Source: Ryuthela nishihirai (taxonomy: Eukaryota; Arthropoda; Arachnida; Araneae; Heptathelidae). Taken from it: a stretch of 64,000 nucleotides of DNA. The notes under the pieces were generated by a model that searched no databases, had not been told where the DNA came from, and worked only from the letters and a program-made list of their open reading frames with translations. The stretch spans positions 67,288,446-67,352,445 of the forward strand of contig JAWZYU010000013.1 in assembly GCA_038380435.1 (NCBI GenBank), written 5' to 3'. Shown here piece after piece: positions 33,086 to 43,639 of this stretch (positions are counted from its first letter, which is position 1; each line of letters begins with the position of its first letter). The translations under genes were made by a program, and so were the position numbers.

Positions 33086-35094
33086 ACGAATTGTTAATGC
33101 AAAATGAAAAGGGAATACCTAAGAGAAATTTGGAATCAGCAGTCAACTATTTGGGAAGTTACATGGGGGTTAAAGTTCCAAACGATGAACTGTAAAAATT
33201 TGAGGGCAAGGGGGAAGTTGTTTAATGTTCTAAACAAAGCATTGTTAGAGATATGGGTTTAAATTTTAAACTCAATATATGGTGGCGTAGGGGAAATTAA
33301 TATCTGCAATTTGGGACTGGGTGGTAAAATATTTGGATTCAATCTGTTAAAAAAAGGATGATTTTTTAACGGTCAGTGAAATATCCATGTCCCATAGGAA
33401 ATATGCCAACTGTTATGTCAACGTACATTCTGTGAGGGGTTCACGGAAAAAATGTTATCGAAGATTGAGTTTTCTGCAGAAAAAAAAAATCCGGGATTAT
33501 AAGTGTGTAAAAAAGGTGTTTGAAAATCTGAACAGTTTGGTTCAATCTCAGCAGTAAAAGTACTGCTAGTAGTGCATTCGTTACTATTAGTGAAAACGCA
33601 AATTGCAATTGCGATATTAACCACCCTATGAGATTTTAACATTCAAAATGATATGTTAATTGAAATTCAATTGCACATCAAGCCAGACATATTTTAAATT
33701 TGCTGTATACGTAAGAAACCGCAATCGAGTCATAACAAGAGTGCTATTGATTTCGTATTTCATCCAATTTCTTTCGGTATGTGAACATGCATCCTTTGCT
33801 TATTAAATAAACACAGAAATAATCACAGGGTTAAATAAAATGGAACATTGAATATTTCAAATTTTATTCAAATTTATCTTTAACATTACATATTTAAGTT
33901 AAAAAATAACTAATATCACAATGTGATATATGTTTGAAAAATAAGCTACTAACTACCTTGCTACGTATGATATTATTGAAGCATAAGGCTGCTTCAATAA
34001 TATCATACTTAACAGAAAACACAACACTCAAAACATAAATAAATTCCGTTCAAGGTAAAACAAACGAACTGTATAAATAAAGGACAAACTTTTTCCAATG
34101 TGTTAAACCGAGTTATAGATAGTAAATTAAATTTTTAACTCATTATGATGTTAGGTACTTATGTTTTGATATAATATATTTAATATAATTTATATATTAT
34201 ATCTAAATATAATTTAACTCAATATAATTTAATATATTATATCTCAATATGATTTAACTCAATATAATAAACTCCAGGCAGACAGGAAACCTGCTTCCTG
34301 TCTGGGGATGTTCCGACCCTCACAGGGATCAAGGTCATCCCTTGTGGCTTGACTCTCTATAGTGGGCAACTATTGTTCTCTGATGCGTTTGACGCTCCAT
34401 GAGATACCCTGCGGCTTCTCCAAAATTCAGTAAAGGGAACAAATTCAGAATAAAACCGTTACTGTCAAATAGCATTATATAAGACTTCATGAATGCAGAA
34501 GGTTTAATTAACGACATCCGGCTTCATACCGAACTGTGCAGCATTACTTTTCGTGTGGAAGAGATTTATTTTTACTTGCTAGATATAAAGCTTTCAACAT
34601 AAGAGAGAAAGCTGATTTAGTATGTAGCAAGTAGAAGAGAGCTTTGAAAACGAAGCCGAAACAGTTCAGTGCATTAATTAGTATTTCCTCTCAGGAGCTG
34701 AAACAGATAGTCTCGGACATGACGCAACTTACGAAAGCCTTTGTGTGATTAGAGCTAGTAACAATACAACCTCTTATCTTACTTCAACGATTTCAAGAAA
34801 ACCGCACTTAGTCTATTTAGACAACTTGCTAAGCTTAATTTCTCGCGCATTATTCTTTCACTTATAAAAAACAATCATAACACTGGAATACCTTCAAAGT
34901 CGTTAATTAGTTTCCTGGAGAACGCGAATGTTGACGAAAATGACTTTATAGAAATTATTTTTCGACCCGTAAGATTATATGTTATGAGGTGGTGATTCGT
35001 TCTTGGTACTTTGACCTCCAGGAGCGTTTCAGGCAGAGGATTCTTAGGATGGTATAGCATCTTCCTTAAATCTTAGTTAATTAAATCGCACACG
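33086..35094. other. AT-rich DNA with hairpins and AT tandem repeat
   Basis: No gene. A perfect 18-bp-arm hairpin occurs at about 33966-34007 (TATGATATTATTGAAGCA against its complement). An AT-rich tandem of roughly 45-bp units (AATATATTATATC, then TTTAACTCAATATAAT) spans about 34160-34268. A short GC-containing hairpin GACAGGAA...TTCCTGTC lies at 34281-34303. No open frame with domain character was found. Confidence 0.6.
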
Positions 35095-35330
35095 GAAGAA
35101 TAAACGTGAAATAAGACTTTAATCAGCAAGAGATAGAATTATCAAATCGTGAAATTTTGTGTTTCTGAGGCATCAAACAGATAGCGTCGTTTTCAACAAG
35201 GCAAACCATGTTTTGTGTGTTAAAAGATAATTACAAGTTTCTTCTGCATAAACTACTTTCAAAATATATATGTAATCCCCCGCCAATACAAACATCTTGA
35301 CCACAGTACTCTAAGTTGTGTTCCACGATT
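35095..35330 (+). repeat. Diverged direct repeat, unit 1
   Basis: Words such as GAAATAAGA, TTTCAACAAGGCAAACC, AATTACAAGTTTCTTCTGCA and CCAATACAAACATCTTGACC recur in the same order at 35580-35830. The unit has no recognised identity. Confidence 0.65.
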
Positions 35331-35579
35331 TCCATCTGTGACCTTCTACAAGGTTGGGCCGGCTTGGAAAATCGCAGGGTTCGGTGCATAGTAAAAAAAG
35401 AAACTGTGTAAAGTTCGAAATTAATAAACTACAAAACTATTCACAGACGAAGTTGAAGGATTTTCGGAAAATGCCGTGTTACTGAATTTGAGTAAAGCAA
35501 TAGCAAAGATATGTATAGCAAAGCAGTGTCAGGGTAGAAAATATGGCATGATCTTCCCTTATTTTTAATCTCAACTACG

Positions 35580-35830
35580 AAATTAAAAACATGAAATAAG
35601 ATACTAGTTAGCAAGCGATAAAATTATATGTGAATTTCCGAAAATTTACCCTTCTAAACCACCAACACACAGTGTTTTCAATAAGGCAAACCGATTTTTG
35701 TGTTTTAAAGAAGATAACAAGTTTCTTATATGCAAACTATTTCGAATGCCCCCACCCTTGACTCTTGACAATACAAATGTTGACCACACTACTGTGTGTG
35801 AAATGCTACAATCTTATGTTAGTCTATTCG
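35580..35830 (+). repeat. Diverged direct repeat, unit 2
   Basis: The second copy of the 35095-35330 sequence, with a period of about 485 bp. Shared order: GAAATAAGA, TTTCAATAAGGCAAACC, ACAAGTTTCTTATATGCAAA, ACAATACAAATGTTGACCAC. It ends just before a Tc1-like terminus at 35851, so both copies could be transposon interior. Confidence 0.65.
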
Positions 35831-35850
35831 GTGTGCAATGCTATACATTG

Positions 35851-36330
35851 AGATGCCAATTTATTAAGTACACTTTCTTAATACCTAGTAGCGTTTTGCG
35901 CCTTCTTTCGCCTTCAGAACACCCCGAATTCGTCGTGGCACGGAACATTCCAGATGCTGGATGCGAATAAATTTTCGAAATACATTTTTTTGCAGTTATG
36001 CAGGAATATTGTATCATTCGAAAAGAAATTTTTTTTGCAGTTATGCAGGAATATTGTATCAAGCGAAAATGATTGTGCCTCGCAGTTGTGCCAAATTTTT
36101 ATTATTTCATGAACCTTTGACAATATTCGTTCTTTATTTTTTTGCAGTTATGCAGGAATATTGTATCAAGCGAAAATGATTGTGTCTCGCAGTTGTGTCA
36201 AATTGGATTCGCAGCACAGTCTCGCTGCGAACATCCCTTTCCACCTCATCCCATAAATGCTGGATACAAGGTGAATGAAGGAAGTGTGGTGTCACTACGC
36301 CAGGAAGCGTTTCTTGACGGTCATTGGCTA
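35851..36330 (-). pseudogene. Tc1-like transposase 3' end with triplicated segment
   Basis: The left end ATGCCAATTTATTAAGTACA resembles the GGCCACTTTATTAGGTACA terminus of a widespread Tc1-like family. On the minus strand the C-terminal coding sequence appears (NVPCHDEFGVF region and its frame-shifted partner, corresponding to the family's MPRRI-AVL end), and further up IQHLWDEVERDVRSE, the block after the third catalytic residue. Between them a coding segment of about 45-65 bp (GCAGTTATGCAGGAATATTG) is repeated three times, at about 35990, 36036 and 36144. A 41-bp piece of another repeat (36099-36139) sits between copies two and three. Confidence 0.65.
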
Positions 36331-36333
36331 GGC

Positions 36334-36748
36334 CAGTGTCTCGCAAACTTTTTTACTCTGCGGCTCACTGAATCTAATTTTTATTCCGCGGCACACCTAA
36401 AAAAGAATAAAAGCAAACTCTATATAATCGTCATTATATTTGCGCTTTGTTGAAGTCATCAGTCTGGTTTTACTTGAAAATTTGCTCTCGTTCTTTAATT
36501 CATAACTCGGTGTTTGTTTTAAATATTTGTCCATTCTATGGCTTGAAATAAATCAAAAATTAATACCAAAATTTGGAAAAAGCTTGATAAATATTTACAA
36601 GATCCCAGTTGATAAAAGCTGAAAGATTTTTATTAAAGCTCGTCGATATTAAAGCACGTCGATAACACAAGTCAAGTCAAAATGAAATCTTTGGAATATC
36701 TAGTGTCAATTTTAAAATCTCTCGCGTCACACAGTTTGCGAGACACTG
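36334..36748. mobile_element. hAT MITE, 415 bp
   Basis: The termini CAGTGTCTCGCAAACTTTTT and, reverse-complemented on the right, CAGTGTCTCGCAAACTGTGT are near identical over 16 bases. A perfect 8-bp target duplication GGCTAGGC lies at 36326-36333 and 36749-36756. AT-rich, non-coding interior. The perfect duplication argues for a relatively young insertion, made into or beside the Tc1 remnant on the left. Confidence 0.93.
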
Positions 36749-36921
36749 GGCTAGGCATTTAGAATTCGTATTGGGGAAGCGAAAGTAAACAAAACGTATA
36801 AGAAGCCTACGGTAAGATAGATTTCTGTTGGCAGAAAAAGTATAAAATTACAATTTCAGTTTTTATTTTAAAGTGTTTGAGGTATATCTAGTTATTAGCG
36901 AAATATTTAATGTTACAGATA

Positions 36922-36960
36922 TACACTCAGCAGCCACTTTATTAGGTACAGTTCCGTGTT
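36922..36960 (+). repeat. Solo Tc1-like terminus
   Basis: ATACACTCAGCAGCCACTTTATTAGG is close to the highly conserved terminal repeat of a widespread animal Tc1-like family, in left-end orientation. The interior that should follow is absent, so it is either a solo end or the left end of the scrambled Tc1 remnant whose core lies at 38950-39218. Confidence 0.65.
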
Positions 36961-37100
36961 ATGTCAATATTAACTGAGATACAGAACTCGGAAACATCTT
37001 AAATAATCACTTTTTTAAAAAGTGTGACTGAAGATGATTTAAAGATCTGAAATCTATTTCAACCTAAATAAAATCTAATAAATACACCTAAATATAACAA

Positions 37101-37491
37101 CTCTAAAGAGAGAACGAATGTTTGACAATTCAGAAGTAAAGAATCACAGGATGTGTCTTGTAGACATAGAACTCATGAAATAATAAGCTGAAAGAAACTG
37201 GTTTTGCAGTGAGTGGGATTCGAACCCACATCTCCTGGAAACATGCCAGCTATGTTAACCACTACACTATTACCGGCTAACTTTTTTGCTTCAGATGATG
37301 TGACATATATATTTTCCATGATGTTTATGTCACACCAGCTGAAAAAAAACGTTAGCCGATGGTGGTGTAGTGGTTAGCATAATTGGCATGTTTCCAGGTG
37401 ACGTGAGTTCGAATCCCACTCACGAAAAAACCATTTTTTTCAGTTTATTATTTCATGAACCTTTGACAATATTCGTTCTTTATTTAGAGCT
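37101..37491. repeat. Head-to-head pair of tRNA-derived repeats (long palindrome)
   Basis: The left arm on the minus strand and the right arm on the plus strand each contain GTTAGCCG, an A-box-like GTGTAGTGGTTA, the word GGCATGTTTCCAGG and a B box (GGGTTCGAATCCC left, GAGTTCGAATCCC right), then a tail through CATGAAATAATA-type sequence. The centre near 37312 is itself palindromic (GATGTGACATA, TATGTCACACC). The left arm has about 50 extra bases. The acceptor ends do not pair well, so they are SINE-like rather than functional tRNAs. Confidence 0.75.
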
Positions 37492-38239
37492 AAAGAAATT
37501 GACTATTTAACAGCAATAATTCCAATTTAAGTAATTACTCTCAAAAGTTAATAATAGATATAAATAAAAAATAATAATAAGTAAAAATTAATAAGAAATT
37601 CTCTGGTAATTTATATAGAATTACCAATAATTTCTATTAGATGATCTGAGAAATTATTATGATCTTGCTCTAAAAATTAAATTCGGTCGAATTAAAACAC
37701 TAAATCTTTATTTCAACTTATCTTTTTACAAACTATGTTAATAATCATAATGAAAGTAATAAAAATATAATTTTTGTCTCCGTAAGTAATAGTTTAAATT
37801 TTATCCCTTCCAAAAATATTTAATGTGACGTGGCGTAAATAGTTTTCAATTTACTAAGAAAATTTTCTTACAGTTATTCAACGAAAAGTCTGTTTTTTTT
37901 CTCTTGTTTTGATTAATTCTGAAATTTTTATTCTGCTGTATCAATGTTTATTTATGTTTATTGCACTGCTTTTGTTTTGATCGTAATCTTGTTTGCAAAT
38001 CAAAGATTTTCTCCTCGGTTTATTTAGTTTTTAATAGTAATTTGAAACTGCTGCTGCAATTTCCTAATGCTTAGACTATGCTAATCCCTATGCTTAGACA
38101 AAAGCTTCCATTCCATGAATCAGTATCGTATAAGCCAATGTCTTTCAATTATCAATTACCTGCTATAATGTAGGTAATTGATATATAAGTAACTGCTATA
38201 ATGCTATAATGCAGGATATCAATTTAGATATGAGGTAAA
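37492..38239. other. AT-rich spacer
   Basis: No gene. Contains weak hairpins (for example about 37590-37665, AGAAATTCTC... with GAGAAATTATT) and a short duplicated phrase GCTATAATG near 38160-38215. Confidence 0.55.
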
Positions 38240-39331
38240 TTATTACTAAAATAAAGCTAAAATTGGTTGCTAATTAGTATTTTACGGTACCTGCAAATTA
38301 CTTTGAAGCAAAACTATATTACACTATTGGTGGCCTCCATTATTGTACGAGGTTATAGGAGGTGTACGAGGATATTATACCATTTCACTGGGTATACAGT
38401 CGTAGCTTTCAGGGCGATCGGTTTCTTATCCAACAATCATTTCGTTGTTTACCGAGATAACAATCGTTTGGTCGAAGTACAATCGGTCATCTAACAAGAC
38501 TGAATATTTTATGGGACAGATTTTTTTTTTATCTGGATGTTATTATCATTTAGTTTACGTATCATAAGTAGTCATAAGAGTTCACTTCACAAATTTTACA
38601 GGCGATCGATCTTAACAGGCATTTCAAAAATATTTACCTCATATCTTAGCATGTGCGCGTTGAATTTATGTTCACGCTGACAATGCAGCACCCAATTAAC
38701 ACTAATTTTTGCTTCTAATTCGAATGTATATGAAACATCGTTTTACTTATTGTTCGAAGGATTACTCATGTAGTTTGCTACTGCAGAGTTCGGCATGCTA
38801 AAATAAGCAAAATTATCTGAAAGACTTCGCAGAGAGAGAAATTCACCAAGCAAAGAGCAAAGAAAGACACGAAAGAACATAGGATTATTTAAGTACGTTA
38901 GTTGAGCTCTCCCCACTGTGACCTCATGGGGCACGCCCATTCAGTGACACTCGACTTGGTGAAACACAGCCTTGCGGCGCCACCTTCTATATACTCACCT
39001 TGGCTCGATAGGATTTATATCTGAGGAATGTGCCGACCAGTGAAGCAAGGAAAACCCGTCGACATGTTCCTGGAACCATTCGGTGATGTACGTGCCTTGT
39101 GAGCTGGTGCATTATCATGCTGAATGTGTCCATATGAATGAGGATAAACTGTAGGCATGAAGGTATGAACTTGGGCAGCAATGATGTTCAAATACGCCAT
39201 AACATTCAGATATCCACACCTCGTACAATAGTGGAGGCCACTAATAGTGTAATATAGTTTTGCCTAAAGGTAATTTGCAGGTACCGTAAAACATTAATTA
39301 GCAACCAATTTTATCTTTATTTTAGTAATAA
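38240..39331. mobile_element. Long-inverted-repeat element enclosing a Tc1 fragment
   Basis: The arms 38240-38353 and 39219-39331 are inverted copies of about 113 bp with few differences; they share TTATTACTAAAATAAAG, GCAAAACTATATTACACTAT and ATTGTACGAGG. The loop of about 865 bp contains Tc1 coding sequence beside the right arm. The outer ends are AT-rich and I cannot prove a TA duplication. It could be a foldback element or a rearranged Tc1 with expanded terminal repeats. Confidence 0.7.
38950..39218 (-). pseudogene. Tc1-like transposase catalytic-core fragment
   Basis: The minus-strand reading gives YLNIIAAQVHTFMPTVYPHS, then HIQHDNAPAHKARTS with the second catalytic Asp (D-N-A-P-x-H). 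After a frame change, WSAHSSDINPIEP corresponds to the W-P-x-Q-S-P-D-L-N-P-I-E block with the catalytic Glu. N-terminal DNA-binding and C-terminal parts are missing. Confidence 0.8.
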
Positions 39332-39364
39332 CGTGTTGCAGCTGACGAATCTTTCAATGCAGTC

Positions 39365-39460
39365 AGTTATGCAGTTCTGCTATAACGCGTGTTTCTGTAA
39401 CGTGATTTGGACAGAATGAGATCGGGAAATTAGGGAACGTATTTCCATAACGCGACCAGA
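39365..39460 (+). repeat. TAACGCG-type repeat, possible pogo-like terminus
   Basis: Contains CTATAACGCGTGTTTCTGTA and later CCATAACGCGACC; repeated TAACGCG words near a terminus are typical of some pogo/Tigger-like elements. An inverted partner TATGCAGTTCTG occurs near 41737-41748. Identification is tentative. Confidence 0.35.
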
Positions 39461-39590
39461 CAGGTTGCATGGTAGCCTTTACCACAGCTTACTCATGCCT
39501 AGACTTTGATAGACGCATTTATTATACTTTATTTCACATGAAGAATGAAGCGGAAAGTTCCATTCAAATATACTGGATTCCATAAATTAA

Positions 39591-40119
39591 GGAACAACCC
39601 TATGTTATATTAAGGGAAAGGTAACGTCGAAGTTCTATATTTTCTAAAAATAATTTTTTGTTTTGAAAAATGTGATAGCATATAAAGATTTCAATCAATA
39701 TATCAATACTCAGTTTTTTAACAATGTTAGTTTAGTATATAATGAGTTATGGAAACTTCAATATTTAACAACAGCAATGCCAGTCTTAAGAAACTTATAC
39801 AAAACTGAAGAATAGTCAAAGGATTCTTTACACAAACTTCTAAAATACACACTTATTTGATTAAACACTTTGATGCAATACTTATTACTAAGTTTTAATT
39901 AACTTCTGAAGTCAATTTTTGTAACTGACATTTTTATTGTTAAATATTGAAACTTCCATAAGTCATAAAATGCTGAATGAATATCCTGGAAAATCGAGAT
40001 ATTGATATATTTCGATAAGTTATGAATCTGCTATCACATTTTCCAAAACGAAACAACTTTTTTCAGAAGTTATAGAGCTTTTAGGTTAGCTTACGATTAA
40101 CATAACATAGAGTTGTTCC
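39591..40119. mobile_element. Foldback MITE with about 190-bp arms
   Basis: Inside TTAA at 39587-39590 and TTAA at 40120-40123 the ends are GGAACAACCCTATGTTAT and, reverse-complemented on the right, GGAACAACTCTATGTTAT. The inverted similarity continues for about 190 bp (AAAATGTGATAGCA, ATGGAAACTTCAATATTTA). TTAA flanks would fit piggyBac-type mobilisation, but TA within TTAA would also fit a Tc1/mariner source. No coding capacity. Confidence 0.8.
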
Positions 40120-40435
40120 TTAATAAACCAGTGTTATTTCTTGTCCAATCGTCACTTATACTCTTAAGCATGAAGGTTAATAAAATTGAAATGGATCTTT
40201 AAAGCCAGTTTGAGTTTAAAGTCAAAATATTGTTAATCTTTCAAAAAAAGTAAGGCCTGTCCTTATATTATTTTATTGGATTTTCTAGCATTTTACTTTC
40301 AATGTTAGCTTGAAATAAAACATTGTACCAAATTATAATAGAGCATGAAATATTGTAACTTGATATTGTTAACGTCGGCGAATGCCCTGTGTGGTAAGTT
40401 TTAAAATCTTGCAATATATAATCTGATATTTCTAG

Positions 40436-40634
40436 TCCGTCCCAGTGGGCGAGTTATTGGCGTCATTGGAACTGGTTCAAGGGAGCTTGGTTGAAATCCC
40501 TGGTAAGGCACAGATGTTTGTGTTATCTTTCTGCTGAGGTCTCGCCTTCTTCATAGATCTTCTTTGTGGCGTATTAAACTGACATGCTCCTGTCAGACCC
40601 CTGTGGCAAGGAGCTCCTTGAGGGACAATAAATA
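40436..40634 (+). mobile_element. SINE family 2, plus-strand copy
   Basis: Collinear with the inverted copy at 30271-30422: GGTAAGGCACAGATG, TTCTGCTGAGGTC, CTCCTGTCAGACCCCTGTGG, GAGCTCCTTGAGGG and an AATAAAT tail. It extends further 5' than the other copy, showing a tRNA-like head (GTGGGCGAGTTATTGG and GGTTGAAATCCC). Target duplications are not obvious. Confidence 0.75.
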
Positions 40635-40728
40635 CTAAATTTAATCGTAACCTTTTTATAGCATATTTTTTACTTGCCACCTTGTATCATTAAGGGGCTT
40701 TAAATTTAATCCGAATAATATTTTTCAA

Positions 40729-41200
40729 TTATAAATATCCTTTGCGTCGAAGCAAAAAAAAAACAACAACATATAATTCTTGTACTAAGTCGAAAACATT
40801 AATTTTTCTCTGAAATACTTCCTTATCATTAACAAGATTCAAACTGTGTGATGAACACGCTACAAAGGATGTAAGCGGAATTAACTTAAAATTTTCTTTT
40901 TCAAGCCAAAATGGCACAAATGTGCTTCATTCACACATTTGTTCCATTTTCATATCCTTGTCCTCTCATATCAAAAACATTTAACTTTAGTTTCGATAAT
41001 TCTTCCAAAATAAATTCACTTAAACCTTTACCAATGATATTTATTATTGGTCAGAATCCAAGAAAATGCTCTCTTAAATATTTTTTGCGTCTAATAGGAC
41101 AAAATGCTTCATACTGTTGCTATCCGCGGAATATAAAGTTACCATCGAAGAAATTCCTGTTTTATATCAATGTAATGGATTAGATAATAGACGTGGTGGA
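40729..41200 (-). pseudogene. hAT transposase fragment, ZMYM/DUF4371-like type
   Basis: On the minus strand SFVACSSHSLNLVNDKE followed by VFDLVQELYVVVFFL matches the F-V-P-C-S-S-H-S-L-N-L-V block and following helix of hAT proteins related to zinc finger MYM-type transposases. Upstream (40911-41200) a frame-broken stretch corresponds to the preceding R-G-Q-G-Y-D-N-G-S-N-M region. Only about 150 residues of a protein normally several hundred long remain. Confidence 0.7.
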
Positions 41201-42148
41201 ACCAGTTAGAAGTTGAAAGTTATCAAGAATCAAATTTTTTTTTTCAGATCTCAAACGATTTTTTTAGTCGACCATTTCTGCCGCCGTATTGTTTTTTGCG
41301 ACCCTCGAATGTTCCATGCGCTGCACGCCCACTTAACGCTGCCTTGTCGATATATATATATAAAAAAAAACAATTATTTTTGCATATATTGTACTCCCTA
41401 CTAATCCACCAAGGGGGCCCTCTTACAAATTTACAGTTTTAATGTAGCCCAAGTTAAGAAAATGTTGTCGGTCCTTGTTTTACATCACAACGGTTTCTAT
41501 CAGTTAACGACTACCACTATGTCATTTTTATAACTCTTTTTTCGTGCTTTTTATTTCGTCATTCCACAATGTTTTATAATGGAACTCAATTAATAAAATA
41601 TAAAACAATATATCACAATATCAAGGGAAACACTTCCTTACGATAAGTGCTTTTGAAAACTAATACCCCCTGACCTATATTTCGCTTTAAACTAATATAT
41701 TACAATGCGATTTTTTGATAACGTGGTTTTTTCAGGAACTCAAATATCGAGTTTTATCAGAACTGCATATATCGGGATTAACCCTCATTCTCAAAATTAA
41801 ATCCTTGCAACTAAATCCACATTTTTAGGGAAGTTTAGAGTCATATCCTCTGCTAAGCCACTTTGTATTGAATGGATAGTGATATTCAATTTTCCCTAAC
41901 TTTCAAAATAAACATTTTACGGAATTATATGTTAGCGGAGATAATCAGAATATCTTATTTAAATCTCTTTAAATCTCGATATTCAATAACATTAATTCAA
42001 TATCTCAAGATTTATGCGGTTTAATGCATTCAGCAGTAGGATGTTGAACATCACAATTTACATGAAAAATTAATAAAACAAACATAACAATTGTTACAAC
42101 TAATCTCTACCTCAAAGGTTAAATAAAACATCGACAGTAGTTACAAAA
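41201..42148. other. No supported gene
   Basis: AT-rich DNA with a TATATA microsatellite at about 41350 and a possible inverted partner of the 39365 repeat near 41710-41760. Nothing else. Confidence 0.5.
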
Positions 42149-42150
42149 TA

Positions 42151-43637
42151 CACTGCTGGCCATTAAAAGTGTAATACCATGAAAGACAAGAGATATCAAA
42201 GCCATATTTAGTGAATACTTAGCTTAAGTTATAAGGATCAAATGATTACCAATACAACTCGGTTAGACCTATGCAATACAAATAAATCAGTATCTCATTC
42301 AGTCACTTATCTATTCGTCGTCACTATCTTCATGTAGTCATCATGAGCGGCAATAACCGCTGCTACAAGGTTCGGAATTGAGAGGATTAGACTTCGGATG
42401 TGTGTTTGGGAAATGTCAGTCCATCCAGTTTCGATACGTAGCCAAAGTTCATCTGTTATAGAAGCTGCTGGTGTCTGGTGTGCTAGTCGTCGAGAGATCA
42501 CGGACCAGACATGTTCAATTGGGGGCAGATCCGGTGAATGCGTAGGCCAAGGCAGAAGTGAATATGGTGGCTATCCAGGAATTGTTGGACGATGCATGCC
42601 ACATGTGTCGGGCATTGTCCTGTTGGTAAATGGTACCAGAGAGCCCTTACAGATAAGGTACAACCACAGGCTCCAACACCTCAGTGATGTAATGCTGGCT
42701 GTTCAAAGTACCGATAATGTGTATGGGGTACGTGCATGCGTGGAGTCCAATGGCACCGAATACCATAACATCGGGGGCTGGACCTGTATGGCGTTGCATC
42801 ATGCATGTCTCAGAGCTTGTCGCTGCAGTACCACCAGATATGGATTCATCCATCATGGTGCTGCATACTGAAGCAGGATTCATCTGAAAAGGCGATGCGA
42901 TGCCATTCGAACATCCATGCACGACATTCTTGGCACCATTGCAGTCGCACGCATGTTATATACGCCTATGTTATAGAGTAAATGGTAACCGAAGCCATGG
43001 CCGCCTAGCAAAATGCTCCGATGCTGCAGACGATGTCGAACCTGATGTAATTTGTGCTATTTCAAAGCTTCAAGTTACAGCAGAGTAGTACATGCGGACA
43101 CTGATTGATGTGCAACACACCCTAACTGTTGAGCTAAGGTGTTTGATGTGGCTATAAGATCATTCAAAGCCATGCACACGAGATATCTGTCCTCTCATTT
43201 GTTTGTGTGACAGGGCCATTGAGATCCCTCAAGTCGGTGACTTCGTTCCTCCTCTACCTACTGACGCTATATTCTCATCACTGTGGCAGCATTCCGTCCA
43301 ACACGAGCACCGATGTCTCGGTTCGATAATTAGCCTTACCGTAATCCCACAATTATCCCTCGATCAAAGTTGGAAACCAGATCATATGACTGTTGTGTTC
43401 TTCGATGGGGCATACGTGATCCTTTAATGCCCAAAACTGCAAGCAAACACCATTCCAGTGCTTTAAACCGGCTCTTTGTAATCTCTTATACCACCAATAT
43501 GTGTTACTGTCACACATGATGTGTGTATGTGCTGCGTTTTGAATCATTTACATGTTCTCCCATGGCTACTCATTTTGCATATTTCGGGACAATCTGATGA
43601 GATATTCCTGGTGTTGCACTTTAAATGGCCAGCAGTG
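42151..43637 (-). mobile_element. Tc1-like transposon, complete ends, inactive
   Basis: Left end CACTGCTGGCCATTAAAAGT; right end reverse-complemented CACTGCTGGCCATTTAAAGT. The two differ by one base. TA dinucleotides flank at 42149-42150 and 43638-43639, the Tc1/mariner target duplication. Length is 1.49 kb, about that of an intact Tc1. The transposase inside, on the minus strand, is broken. Confidence 0.93.
42307..43550 (-). pseudogene. Tc1-like transposase pseudogene
   Basis: Minus-strand segments in order: 43547-43353, N-terminal and unassigned; about 43020, HFARRPWLPFTL, the A-R-R-P linker before the catalytic domain; 42922-42647, with DVMVFGAIGLHACTYPIHII and GTLNSQHYITEVLEPVVVPY (V-M-V-W-G-x-I block); and 42501-42307, RIETGWTDISQTHIRSLILS then IPNLVAAVIAAHDDY, the C-terminal block. 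Frameshifts separate the segments and the W of V-M-V-W-G has become F. Confidence 0.85.
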
Positions 43638-43639
43638 TA

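Noticed and set aside
37199..37274. Functional tRNA gene on the minus strand
   Set aside because: A and B boxes are present, but the acceptor stem does not pair and the copy is part of a palindromic repeat; read as SINE-like.
42398..42871. Plus-strand 157-codon frame
   Set aside because: Antisense to the Tc1 transposase C-terminal half.
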